Shown here piece after piece: positions 45,868 through 54,134 of a DNA stretch of 64,000 nucleotides (within the stretch, counting starts at the first letter, position 1; every line of letters starts with the position of its first letter). The position numbers and the translations under genes were made by a program. Under the pieces are notes generated by a model. The model was not told where the DNA came from. It was given only the letters and a program-made list of their open reading frames with translations, and made no database searches. Location: contig NZ_JBHULY010000013.1 of assembly GCF_042684665.1 (NCBI RefSeq), forward strand, positions 124,001 through 188,000, written 5' to 3'. Origin of the DNA: Jejuia rubra (GTDB taxonomy: Bacteria; Bacteroidota; Bacteroidia; Flavobacteriales; Flavobacteriaceae).

Positions 45868-45872
45868 AAAAT

Positions 45873-46439
45873 ATGGTTACCACTAGTGATATTAGAAATG
45901 GATTATGTATTAGATACAACAATGATATTTATAAAATTGTTGAGTTTTTGCACGTGAAACCGGGAAAAGGTCCTGCTTTCGTGAGAACAAAACTCAAGAG
46001 TGTCACTAACGGAAAAGTTATTGATAATACCTTTTCAGCCGGGCATAAGTTGGACGACGTTCGTGTAGAAACCCATAAGTTTCAATATTTATATAATGAC
46101 AGTGAGTGGTATCACTTTATGAACGAAGCGGATTACACGCAAATTAGATTGTTGGAGGCGGCCTTGGATAATCCTGGGCTTATGAAAGAAGGAGAAGTTG
46201 TGACGGTCTTAATCAATACGGAGGACAATATGCCTCTTTCTGTTGAAATGCCGGCGAGTGTAATTTTGGAAGTGACGCATACCGAGCCTGGCGTAAAAGG
46301 AAATACGGCTACGAACGCCACAAAACCAGCTACTGTTGAAACAGGTGCTACGGTTAATGTACCTTTATTCATCAACGAAGGCGACAAAATTAAGGTTGAA
46401 ACCGAAAAGGGCACGTATAAAGAACGAATTAAAGAATAG
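45873..46439 (+). CDS. efp: Elongation factor P
   Basis: Relieves ribosome stalling at polyproline. The 188-residue length is standard with three beta-barrel domains. The tip loop is EFLHVKPGKGPAFVRTK, with Lys at the apex (about residue 34). The C-terminal signature NEGDKIKVETEKGTYKERI is intact. It lies between lpxA and the LpxD paralogue, an arrangement I have seen in related flavobacteria. Confidence 0.96.
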   Translation: MVTTSDIRNGLCIRYNNDIYKIVEFLHVKPGKGPAFVRTKLKSVTNGKVIDNTFSAGHKLDDVRVETHKFQYLYNDSEWYHFMNEADYTQIRLLEAALDNPGLMKEGEVVTVLINTEDNMPLSVEMPASVILEVTHTEPGVKGNTATNATKPATVETGATVNVPLFINEGDKIKVETEKGTYKERIKE

Positions 46440-46445
46440 TTTTCC

Positions 46446-47387
46446 TTGAAATTTCCTAAAGCTCAAACCTTAGAAGGCATATCACAATTAATTGATTGTA
46501 AGTATGTCGGAGATGCTGATTTTCCTGTTTTGGGGATGAACGAAATTCATGTTGTGGAACAGGGTGATATCGTTTTTGTGGATCATCCCAAATACTACGA
46601 CAAGGCGCTTCAGTCTGCCGCAACTATCGTTTTAATAAATAAAGAAGTAGATTGTCCGGAGGGGAAGGCACTTTTAATAAGTGATGACCCTTTTAGGGAT
46701 TTTAATAAGTTGTCTAATCATTTTAGACCATTTCAGCCTTCAAATGCTTCAATTTCTGATTCGGCGATTATTGGGGAGGGAACCGTAATTCAACCAAATT
46801 CATTTATCGGGAATAATGTTACTATTGGTAAAAACTGCGTCATCCATTCCAATGTCAGTATTTATGACGATGCTATACTTGGTGATGACGTAACCATCCA
46901 CGCTGGAACTGTTTTGGGAGCCAATGCGTTTTATTACAAAAAGAGACCAGAGGGCTTTGATAGGCTTTTATCCTGCGGAAGGGTTGTTATCGAAAATAAT
47001 GTGGATATCGGAGCATCATGCACCATTGACAAGGGCGTTACGGGAGATACAACTATTAAGGAGGGTACTAAAATTGACAATTTGGTTCAAATTGGTCATG
47101 ATACTGTTATTGGAGAGAAATGTTTGATCGCTTCGCAAGTAGGGATAGCTGGCTGTGTTGTTATTGAAGATGAAGTCACTATTTGGGGGCAAGTTGGGAT
47201 TACAAGCGGTATTACCATAGGCAAAAGAGCTATAATCTCGGCCAAAGCTGGGGTGAGCAAATCTCTTGAAGGCGGTAAGGGGTATTTTGGAATTCCAGCA
47301 GATGATTTCCGTTCAAAATACAAGGAAATTGCTTCCATAAAAAAAATCCCGGAAATTCTTGACTTCATAAAAAAAACAAGGGAATAA
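46446..47387 (+). CDS. LpxD-like hexapeptide acyltransferase paralogue
   Basis: A 313-residue protein starting with TTG 6 bases after efp. It shares the LpxD layout: an N-terminal domain (VVEQGDIVFVDHPKYYDKAL) and a beta-helix (IIGEGTVIQPNSFIGNNVTI and following repeats) with His in DNLVQIGHDTVIGEKCLIA. The central part carries the insertion FYYKKRPEGFDRLLSCGRV, unlike true LpxD at 42649. It may acylate a different sugar intermediate; the substrate is unknown. Confidence 0.85.
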   Translation: MKFPKAQTLEGISQLIDCKYVGDADFPVLGMNEIHVVEQGDIVFVDHPKYYDKALQSAATIVLINKEVDCPEGKALLISDDPFRDFNKLSNHFRPFQPSNASISDSAIIGEGTVIQPNSFIGNNVTIGKNCVIHSNVSIYDDAILGDDVTIHAGTVLGANAFYYKKRPEGFDRLLSCGRVVIENNVDIGASCTIDKGVTGDTTIKEGTKIDNLVQIGHDTVIGEKCLIASQVGIAGCVVIEDEVTIWGQVGITSGITIGKRAIISAKAGVSKSLEGGKGYFGIPADDFRSKYKEIASIKKIPEILDFIKKTRE

Positions 47388-47414
47388 GTAGTTTCTTTTT
47401 CAAGCAAAATCAAT

Positions 47415-47422
47415 TACATTTG
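47415..47422 (+). promoter_or_regulatory. -7 promoter box of sucD
   Basis: TACATTTG fits TAnnTTTG, 32 bases before the sucD ATG and just after the LpxD-like gene. It suggests that sucD has its own promoter. Confidence 0.5.
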
Positions 47423-47454
47423 CTAGAGTTTTTAATAATCAGAAAAAATCTTCT

Positions 47455-48327
47455 ATGAGTGTTTTAGTAAACAAAGATTCAAAAATAATAGTACAAGGTT
47501 TTACGGGTAGTGAAGGTACGTTTCACGCCAGTCAAATGATAGAATATGGCACCAATGTTGTGGGTGGTGTTACCCCAGGTAAAGGAGGGCAAACCCATTT
47601 GGATAAGCCTGTTTTTAATACAGTAGAAGAGGCTGTTGAAAAAGTTGGAGCGGATACCACAATTATTTTTGTACCACCTGCTTTTGCGGCAGACGCTATA
47701 ATGGAAGCGGCAGATGCCGGTATCAAAGTTATTATTACAATTACCGAAGGGATTCCGGTTGCAGATATGATTACTGCTTCAAACTATATTAAAGGAAAGG
47801 ATTGTCGTTTAATTGGTCCTAACTGCCCGGGTGTGATTACTCCAGAAGAAGCCAAAGTAGGTATCATGCCGGGCTTTGTGTTTAAAAAAGGAAAAGTTGG
47901 AATTGTTTCAAAATCTGGAACATTAACTTATGAAGCAGCGGATCAAGTTGTAAAACAAGGTTTAGGGATTACAACAGCTATAGGAATTGGAGGTGACCCA
48001 ATTATTGGAACTACAACCAAGGAGGCTGTTGAACTTTTAATTAACGACCCCGAAACCGAAGCAGTCGTGATGATAGGTGAAATTGGTGGTCAGTTGGAGG
48101 CAGATGCGGCAAACTGGTATAAAGCTAGTGGTAGTAAAAAACCAATTGTAGGTTTTATTGCTGGAGAAACGGCTCCTGCTGGACGAACCATGGGTCATGC
48201 TGGGGCAATTGTGGGGGGAAGTGATGACACAGCTCAAGCCAAAAAGAAAATTATGAGAGCTTCTGGTATCCATGTAGTGGATTCACCTGCCGAAATTGGC
48301 AAAAAAGTTGCTGAAGTACTCGGCTAA
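47455..48327 (+). CDS. sucD: Succinyl-CoA ligase alpha subunit
   Basis: TCA-cycle enzyme subunit of 290 residues. The CoA-binding Rossmann domain reads KIIVQGFTGSEGTFHASQMI, with GGVTPGKGGQTHL. The ligase domain has GPNCPGVITPEEAKVGIMPG and the phospho-His in GAPAGRTMGHAGAIVGG-like context (AGETAPAGRTMGHAGAIVGG). The beta subunit gene is not nearby, as is common in Bacteroidota. A hairpin terminator follows. Confidence 0.95.
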   Translation: MSVLVNKDSKIIVQGFTGSEGTFHASQMIEYGTNVVGGVTPGKGGQTHLDKPVFNTVEEAVEKVGADTTIIFVPPAFAADAIMEAADAGIKVIITITEGIPVADMITASNYIKGKDCRLIGPNCPGVITPEEAKVGIMPGFVFKKGKVGIVSKSGTLTYEAADQVVKQGLGITTAIGIGGDPIIGTTTKEAVELLINDPETEAVVMIGEIGGQLEADAANWYKASGSKKPIVGFIAGETAPAGRTMGHAGAIVGGSDDTAQAKKKIMRASGIHVVDSPAEIGKKVAEVLG

Positions 48328-48344
48328 ATAGATATTTTGAAATT

Positions 48345-48386
48345 TTAGAATCCGTTAATCTTTTTAAGGTTAACGGATTTTTTTTG
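48345..48386 (+). terminator. Rho-independent terminator after sucD
   Basis: AATCCGTTAA (48349-48358) pairs with TTAACGGATT (48370-48379); the stem extends inward through TCTT/AAGG and ends in a T run. Confidence 0.88.
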
Positions 48387-48460
48387 TTCTTTTCTCAAAA
48401 AGGAGGTAACAAAATAGGACTTGGGTGTATATAAGGTTGTAACAATAAAAACTATAAATT

Positions 48461-49036
48461 ATGAAACCATTTAAATTATTTTTTATCGCGCTAGTCGCCC
48501 TAACTTTATTCAGTAGTTGTTCTAAAAATGACGATGACACTCAGCCTGTTGAGGCAGAGCCACAATTCCCAATGAAAACGTTATTAGAAATCGGCCCAAT
48601 GGAGCTTACAGATACCGTTACCGATTTGGACTCTTTTATTGAATTGGGATATGAATTCAAAGCCTTCAAAAATGGAAAAATTACTGCTTTGGGGGTTAGA
48701 ATTCCTAATAACGGTGAATTTCGGGTAACCCTTTGGAATTCGGTTACCGAGGAAATTCTGGCTACGCAAATGGTCACCTCCACATCAGGTTTGCTGTCTT
48801 TTGAGGATATTGCTCCAATTCATATTAATTCCGGTACTCGATATCTTGTCTCTGTCAATACTAATAGTTATTATTTTTTTTATGATTCTGGTGAAATTGT
48901 TTTTCCGGCTGAAGCTGATGACTTTATTATTACTACCTGCGCCTACACCTATGGGGCAGATCAAAATTTTCCGTCTGTAACTGTTTCGGATCAATACGCT
49001 GGGATGGTAGATATAAAATTTGTTCCGGAAAATTAG
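48461..49036 (+). CDS. Small lipoprotein with DUF4082-like domain
   Basis: A 191-residue protein. The signal segment FKLFFIALVALTLFSSC ends in a lipobox, followed by SKNDDDTQP, an acidic surface-export-type motif. The rest is one beta-rich domain with YEFKAFKNGKITALGVRIPN, FRVTLWNSVTEEILATQ and SGTRYLVSVNTNSYYFF, which resembles DUF4082-type domains. The function is unknown. It lies between two terminators and is probably a single-gene transcript. Confidence 0.75.
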   Translation: MKPFKLFFIALVALTLFSSCSKNDDDTQPVEAEPQFPMKTLLEIGPMELTDTVTDLDSFIELGYEFKAFKNGKITALGVRIPNNGEFRVTLWNSVTEEILATQMVTSTSGLLSFEDIAPIHINSGTRYLVSVNTNSYYFFYDSGEIVFPAEADDFIITTCAYTYGADQNFPSVTVSDQYAGMVDIKFVPEN

Positions 49037-49065
49037 TCGCCTTTAAAACTTACGTCCATTTTAAG

Positions 49066-49089
49066 CCTCACGATTTTGTGAGGTTTTTT
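49066..49089 (+). terminator. Rho-independent terminator after the small lipoprotein gene
   Basis: CCTCAC (49066-49071), loop GATTTT, GTGAGG (49078-49083), then six T. Confidence 0.85.
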
Positions 49090-49091
49090 AT

Positions 49092-49120
49092 TTTGAAACA
49101 CTCAGTATTTCTTATATTTG
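49092..49120 (+). promoter_or_regulatory. Promoter of fabG
   Basis: TTTG at 49092-49095 and TATATTTG at 49113-49120 are 17 bases apart. This is the best match in the window to the Bacteroidota -33/-7 promoter, 48 bases before the fabG ATG. Confidence 0.7.
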
Positions 49121-49168
49121 ATTGAAATTGAAAATCTATAAAAGACTTATAAAATTAACCACAACTAT

Positions 49169-49915
49169 ATGAAACTATTAGAAGGTAAAACGGCAATAAT
49201 TACAGGTGCTAGTCGGGGTATTGGGAGAGGGATTGCTCAGGTTTTTGCAGAGCAAGGCGCAAATGTAGCCTTTACTTACAGTTCCTCAGTGGAAGCTGCA
49301 AATGCTTTGGAAAAAGAATTGAAGGACGCAGGCGTAAATGCCAAAGGCTACCAAAGTAATGCGGCAAGTTTTGAAGAGGCACAAAAACTGGCCGAAGATG
49401 TTCTCAATGATTTTGGAAGCATTGATATACTAGTGAATAATGCTGGAATCACAAAGGACAACCTTTTGATGCGTATTTCAGAGGAAGACTTTGATACTGT
49501 TATTGAGGTCAATTTGAAATCTGTATTCAATATGACCAAGGCTGTGCAACGTACTATGTTAAAACAGCGCAAAGGTTCTATAATCAATATGAGTTCGGTG
49601 GTTGGCGTAAAAGGTAATGCAGGGCAAACCAATTATGCAGCGTCAAAAGCAGGGATTATTGGCTTTTCAAAGTCCGTAGCATTGGAATTGGGCTCAAGAA
49701 ATATCCGGAGTAACGTGATTGCTCCAGGATTTATTGAAACTGAAATGACAGCTAAATTGGATGAAGCAACCGTAAAGGGATGGCGTGAAGGAATTCCATT
49801 AAAACGTGGTGGCACTCCAGAGGATGTGGCCAATGCCTGTGTATTTTTGGCAAGTGATTTGAGCGCATATGTTACTGGGCAAACCTTAAATGTTGATGGC
49901 GGTATGCTGACATAA
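49169..49915 (+). CDS. fabG: 3-oxoacyl-ACP reductase
   Basis: A 248-residue SDR enzyme of fatty-acid synthesis that reduces 3-ketoacyl-ACP with NADPH. It has the nucleotide motif IITGASRGIGRGIAQVFAEQ, NNAGITKDNLLMRISEEDFD, catalytic Ser in NMSSVVGVKGNAGQTNYAAS with YAASK, and the C-terminal YVTGQTLNVDGGM. All active-site residues are present. Confidence 0.95.
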   Translation: MKLLEGKTAIITGASRGIGRGIAQVFAEQGANVAFTYSSSVEAANALEKELKDAGVNAKGYQSNAASFEEAQKLAEDVLNDFGSIDILVNNAGITKDNLLMRISEEDFDTVIEVNLKSVFNMTKAVQRTMLKQRKGSIINMSSVVGVKGNAGQTNYAASKAGIIGFSKSVALELGSRNIRSNVIAPGFIETEMTAKLDEATVKGWREGIPLKRGGTPEDVANACVFLASDLSAYVTGQTLNVDGGMLT

Positions 49916-49989
49916 TTTATGAATTTAGATTTTCGATATACGTTTTTCCGAGAATCGTAAATCCAAAATGGTAAGTCTAAAATCTCTCA

Positions 49990-52020
49990 ATGCAAACAGA
50001 GACACTTTTGTATATTATATCATCTGGAATATTAGCGCTATTTATAGCGCTTTTTCAGTACAGGTATAAGTCGAAACACAAATCTAGCTTATCGATTGTT
50101 TTTACGTTTTTGAGATTTTTGACGCTTTTCGCACTATTACTCTTAATAATCAATCCGAAATTCGATCAAATAAAAGTTTTCACTGAAAAGCCAAAATTAG
50201 TTTTGGCGGTGGACAATTCAAGTTCCGTAAAGCATTTGAAACAGAATGTAAAAGCTTTGGATTTTGTCAATGCCATTCAAAATAATGAAGAACTAAAAAA
50301 CAAGTTTGATCTTGAGGTGTTTACTTTCGATAGGCAATTGATCAATTCGGATTCCGTTAGCTTCAGTGCTAACGAAACGAATATCAATAGTGCGCTAAAC
50401 CAGCTTTCTGAAATCTATAAAAATGAGGTCGCGCCAATGGTTTTGCTTTCCGATGGTAATCAAACCTTTGGTAGCAACTACGGAATTTCAAATCAATATA
50501 AGCACCCCGTATATCCTATTATACTTGGAGATACCATCACTTACACTGACTTAAAAATCCAGCAACTCAATGTTAATAAATATGCCTTTTCTAAAAATAG
50601 ATTTCCTGTTGAGGCTATTTTGGTGTATCAAGGCAACGAAGCCGTTCAGGCTAATTTTTTTATTAAACAAGGGGCCAGAACGGTGTATTCCAAGAGGATT
50701 AGTTTTTCTAAAATAGATAATTCAAAAGTGATTAATACCACTTTACCTGCCAATCGAGTGGGAGTGAATAGTTATAAGGCTATTTTAGAGCCTTTGGCAA
50801 ACGAAAAAAATACAGTAAATAACGCCAAGAATTTTGCTGTTGAAGTTATTGACCAAAAGATAAAAATTGCATTGGTGAGCGATTTTCCGCATCCAGATTT
50901 AGGTGCATTCAAAAAGAGCATAGAAAGCAATGAGCAACGTTCCGTCAATATCTTGAGTCCAGTCGAGGCTGTAAGTAAAGTAAATGATTTTCAATTATTT
51001 ATAATTTATCAGCCCAATAATAAGTTTAGGCCTTTTTATGAAACTCTAAATAAGGAAAATAAGAACAGGTTTACCATAATTGGGGCCAAATCAAATCTCA
51101 GTTTCATAAACAACATTGGTAATAGTTTCACCCATGAAATTACTGGACAGGATGAAGACTATCAGTCTAAACTAAACTTAAACTTTTCGCCTTTTATGGT
51201 GGAGGATATCAACTTTGAATCTTTTCCTCCTTTGAAATCTCACTTTGGAGAGGTTTCATTTTCCGTGCCGTATGAAACCATTTTAGAAAAAACAGTGCTT
51301 GGAATTTCAAATAGCGAGCCTTTGCTCGCTACATTTGAAACTAACGGAAGGAGGGAAGCGGTGCTGTTTGGTGAAAACATCTGGCAATGGCGTGCCCAAA
51401 GTTATTTGAATGAAAAGTCGTTTCAGCCTTTTGATGATTTCATTGGCAAATTGATGCAATATTTGGCTTCAGACAAGAAAAAAAGCAGGTTAAATTTGGA
51501 ATACGAGTCCTTTTATAATGGCAATGTAAATCTCGTTATTAAGGCTCAGGTATTTGACAAAAGCTACGTTTTTGATGCCCGACAGTCTCTGGAAATCGTT
51601 TTAAAGGATAATGTCTCGGAAAAGGCGCAAACTTTGCCTTTAGTGCTAAAAAACAACAACTATCAAGTAGATTTAAGCGGTTTGCCTGCTTCCAGCTATA
51701 GCTTTACCGTAAAAACAAAAGATGGTAGTGTTTCTCGATCTGGTACTTTTGAAGTACTGGAATATAATATTGAACAGCAATTTTTGAATGCTGATGTAAC
51801 AAACCTGCAACAATTGGCTACCAATACAAAAGGGAAGGCATTTTTTATAGACGGCGCAAGTGGATTAATTTCTGAGCTTTCCAACGATAATCGTTTCAAG
51901 CCTATTCAGAAAAGTAGCAAAAATACCATACCTTTGATAGATTGGAAATTTCTGTTGGCTGTTATCGCTTTTACGTTATCTGCCGAATGGTTTTTAAGAA
52001 AATATAATGGATTAATTTAA
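49990..52020 (+). CDS. vWA-like membrane protein of unknown function
   Basis: A 676-residue protein with two N-terminal membrane helices (ETLLYIISSGILALFIALF; FTFLRFLTLFALLLLI), a vWA-like domain whose MIDAS-type motif is LAVDNSSSVK, large beta-rich extracytoplasmic regions and a C-terminal helix (LLAVIAFTLSAEWFLRK). It is a conserved flavobacterial type related to BatA-like/VWA proteins. It is followed 10 bases later by an SPFH protein gene; the pair may act together at the membrane. Confidence 0.8.
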   Translation: MQTETLLYIISSGILALFIALFQYRYKSKHKSSLSIVFTFLRFLTLFALLLLIINPKFDQIKVFTEKPKLVLAVDNSSSVKHLKQNVKALDFVNAIQNNEELKNKFDLEVFTFDRQLINSDSVSFSANETNINSALNQLSEIYKNEVAPMVLLSDGNQTFGSNYGISNQYKHPVYPIILGDTITYTDLKIQQLNVNKYAFSKNRFPVEAILVYQGNEAVQANFFIKQGARTVYSKRISFSKIDNSKVINTTLPANRVGVNSYKAILEPLANEKNTVNNAKNFAVEVIDQKIKIALVSDFPHPDLGAFKKSIESNEQRSVNILSPVEAVSKVNDFQLFIIYQPNNKFRPFYETLNKENKNRFTIIGAKSNLSFINNIGNSFTHEITGQDEDYQSKLNLNFSPFMVEDINFESFPPLKSHFGEVSFSVPYETILEKTVLGISNSEPLLATFETNGRREAVLFGENIWQWRAQSYLNEKSFQPFDDFIGKLMQYLASDKKKSRLNLEYESFYNGNVNLVIKAQVFDKSYVFDARQSLEIVLKDNVSEKAQTLPLVLKNNNYQVDLSGLPASSYSFTVKTKDGSVSRSGTFEVLEYNIEQQFLNADVTNLQQLATNTKGKAFFIDGASGLISELSNDNRFKPIQKSSKNTIPLIDWKFLLAVIAFTLSAEWFLRKYNGLI

Positions 52021-52030
52021 ATAAAAAATA

Positions 52031-52846
52031 ATGGAAAGATTACCAAAAATTGCATTGCCTATCATCATTACAGTTGTCGTACTTTTTGTTTTACTGGCAA
52101 AATCTGCCATAACTATAGGCTCCGGTGAGGCAGGGGTATTATATAAAACATTTGGCGGAGGCGTAGTAACAGATGAAGCCCCTATGGGAGAAGGGTTTCA
52201 TATCGTAGCACCCTGGAATAAAGTTTATGTTTATGAAGTGCGTCAGCAGGAACTATTCGAAAAAATGAGAGTACTGTCATCAAATGGTTTGGAAATCCAA
52301 ATTGACGGTTCAGCTTGGTATCAACCTGTATATGAAGATTTAGGTAAGTTACACCAAACATTAGGCGAGAATTATTTACAAAGGGTAATACAACCGGCCA
52401 TCCGAAGTGCTGCAAGAAGTGTTGTAGGCCGTTATACCCCTGAACAATTGTATTCTACCAAAAGGGATGCGATTCAGGACGAAATTTTTGTTGAAACAAA
52501 GAAAATTTTAGAAAAACAATACGTGCAACTTAATGAGGTTTTAGTGCGTGATGTAACATTGCCACCAACTATTAAAGAGGCAATTGAACGTAAACTAAAA
52601 CAAGAGCAGGAGTCTTTAGAATATGAATTTAGATTGGTAACTGCAGAAAAAGAGGCCGAAAAGCAACGTATTGAAGCCCAAGGTAAGGCAGACGCTAACA
52701 AAATTTTGAGTGCTTCTTTAACTGATAAAATTTTACAGGACAAAGGTATTGAAGCTACGATGAAATTATCAGAATCTCCAAACAGTAAAGTGATTGTAAT
52801 CGGTTCTGGAGATAGCGGATTGCCAATTATTTTAGGGAATCAGTAG
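52031..52846 (+). CDS. SPFH/prohibitin-family membrane protein
   Basis: A 271-residue protein with an N-terminal membrane anchor (ALPIIITVVVLFVLLAKSA), a Band-7 domain (VLYKTFGGGVVTDEAPMGEG, VSSNGLEIQIDGSAWYQPV-like segment) and a C-terminal coiled coil (KQEQESLEYEFRLVTAEKEA). It closely resembles prohibitins, which form ring scaffolds and modulate membrane proteases. Confidence 0.9.
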   Translation: MERLPKIALPIIITVVVLFVLLAKSAITIGSGEAGVLYKTFGGGVVTDEAPMGEGFHIVAPWNKVYVYEVRQQELFEKMRVLSSNGLEIQIDGSAWYQPVYEDLGKLHQTLGENYLQRVIQPAIRSAARSVVGRYTPEQLYSTKRDAIQDEIFVETKKILEKQYVQLNEVLVRDVTLPPTIKEAIERKLKQEQESLEYEFRLVTAEKEAEKQRIEAQGKADANKILSASLTDKILQDKGIEATMKLSESPNSKVIVIGSGDSGLPIILGNQ

Positions 52847-52942
52847 TCGTAAATAGTATTTAAACTAAAGTTCGGACTGCAAAAGTGTGCCTTCAAACCT
52901 TACTCTAGCGATTTGCTTATAGAGGTATAAGTTTGTTTTTCC

Positions 52943-53581
52943 TTAATTTTCTTTGCGCTTAGAAAACACTGACCTAGCTCTAAGCTTTTGCCGTATCCAA
53001 AACAGACGTTGCCTCAAAGTGGGGTTTACAAAGAATACGGTGCCGCCGCCTACCCATCTTTCCCATGTGGCTTGATCAGTTCCGCCGTATTGTCTAAACT
53101 TGAAATCGCCCGGGATAAAAACACTTAATTGTTTTGGAAAGATATTCTTTATGATTGCAACTTGGGAAGATCTATCGCCCTCAATAAATACGATGCCATT
53201 TTTGGAAATATATTGTTTAACAATAGAAAGGCTGTTGTCCGTCCCATCAACAATAATAAGATCAAAAAGTTCATTTTCTCCAATTTCGTCAATATCGTAT
53301 AACAATGTGAAGTTATCTTTTATGTGCGCTAAATTAGTTGCTATTGCTTTTCTACAAAAATCATTCGCTTCTGTGCCAGTATAATTGAGTTGACCTTCAA
53401 AGGACAATACAGTATCAGCAATTGTGCCTATACCGACGCCTAATTCTAGAATCTTTTTGGTATTGAATGAGGAAATTAATTGAAGTATGATGTACAGTGC
53501 AAATTCACTTGCTATTAATTCACTGCCTTCTTTATGGCAATATAATTCATACTTTTTTGAGGCAAATTCCTGTAGATCCAT
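52943..53581 (-). CDS. Class I SAM-dependent methyltransferase-like protein
   Basis: A 212-residue protein with the SAM-binding motif KILELGVGIGTIADTVL, an acidic strand end (LIIVDGTDNS) and IVFIEGDRSSQVAII. The substrate is unknown. The C-terminus is very basic (RRQLF-type, Arg/Lys-rich). It is transcribed away from the his operon, sharing the intergenic region at 53582-53903. Confidence 0.75.
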   Translation of the reverse strand: MDLQEFASKKYELYCHKEGSELIASEFALYIILQLISSFNTKKILELGVGIGTIADTVLSFEGQLNYTGTEANDFCRKAIATNLAHIKDNFTLLYDIDEIGENELFDLIIVDGTDNSLSIVKQYISKNGIVFIEGDRSSQVAIIKNIFPKQLSVFIPGDFKFRQYGGTDQATWERWVGGGTVFFVNPTLRQRLFWIRQKLRARSVFSKRKEN

Positions 53582-53903
53582 TTTGGTTTATTATGGCTTT
53601 ATAAATTGGGCGCAAAATAACTAAATTAATCTATCGATTACTGGATCAATAAAAAAAACGTCTGTTTTTTGCACCGATGCGTAACGAATTATTGAAACCT
53701 CTGGTATCATTAACTTAGGTATAATTTTGCGCTTAAAAAGAATAAATTTTGCAATACTAAATATTGGATATTTTAAGATTTAATCCTCAATTATTGACAG
53801 GATTTATCAATCTAAACCGCTTAATATCTAAATGTTTAAAAAATTGCCGGCATTATTTGGAGTTTTAGCTAGAAATTTTTGATATTTGCACCAAATAAAC
53901 GAA
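53582..53903. promoter_or_regulatory. Divergent promoter region upstream of the his attenuator
   Basis: No ORF is supported. For his, TTTG (53856-53859) lies 21 bases before GATATTTG (53881-53888), a near match to the -33/-7 promoter, 16 bases before the leader ATG. A better -7 box, TAATTTTG, lies at 53722-53729, but would give a long leader. A 9-base inverted repeat, GCGCAAAAT (53610-53618) and ATTTTGCGC (53724-53732), marks the two divergent promoter zones. Confidence 0.45.
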
Positions 53904-53957
53904 ATGAACATTACTCAAACACATCATCATTTTTACATTTGCTCTCAAGCGAAGTAA
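53904..53957 (+). CDS. hisL: his operon leader peptide with three consecutive His codons
   Basis: ATG AAC ATT ACT CAA ACA CAT CAT CAT and onward encodes MNITQTHHHFYICSQAK then TAA. It is a 17-residue ORF followed within 32 bases by a strong terminator and then hisG. A run of His codons in a short ORF before a his operon is the signature of ribosome-mediated transcription attenuation. Ribosome stalling at the CAT codons when His-tRNA is short would prevent formation of the terminator. Confidence 0.88.
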   Translation: MNITQTHHHFYICSQAK

Positions 53958-54021
53958 AAATGTATTGAGTAATATCAACATATATTTTAAACCCGTTTGA
54001 GACTCATCAAGCGGGTTTTTT
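53909..54021 (+). promoter_or_regulatory. his transcription attenuator with alternative RNA structures
   Basis: The terminator stem is AAACCCGTTTGA (53989-54000) with TCAAGCGGGTTT (54007-54018) and a T run. The leader itself can fold: ATTACTCAA (53909-53917) with TTGAGTAAT (53965-53973), and CATTTTTAC (53928-53936) with GTAAAAATG (53954-53962). CTCAAGCG (53944-53951), in the loop of that hairpin, can pair with CGTTTGAG (53994-54001) of the terminator, giving a plausible antiterminator. The His codons (53922-53930) lie in the left arm of the leader hairpin, so a stalled ribosome would open it. Confidence 0.8.
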
Positions 54022-54036
54022 AATTAAAAAGAAATT

Positions 54037-54094
54037 CCTCGAAACTTTGGTTCGAGGTATCCGTTGAAATTGTCATTCCCATGAAAATGGGAAT
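54037..54094 (+). repeat. Two palindromic repeat hairpins between the attenuator and hisG
   Basis: CCTCGAA (54037-54043) pairs with TTCGAGG (54051-54057). ATTCCCAT (54075-54082) pairs with ATGGGAAT (54087-54094) around a GAAA loop, inside a TTGTCATTCCCAT context typical of the GTCATTCC repeat family. They lie between the terminator and the hisG ATG. Confidence 0.75.
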
Positions 54095-54134
54095 CTTTTG
54101 AGTTGAATGGATAGAAATAAAAGTAGTTATAAAA

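Noticed and set aside
53610..53732. Inverted repeat GCGCAAAAT...ATTTTGCGC as a possible operator
   Set aside because: The arms are 105 bases apart and each overlaps a plausible promoter box, so similarity of the two promoters explains it.
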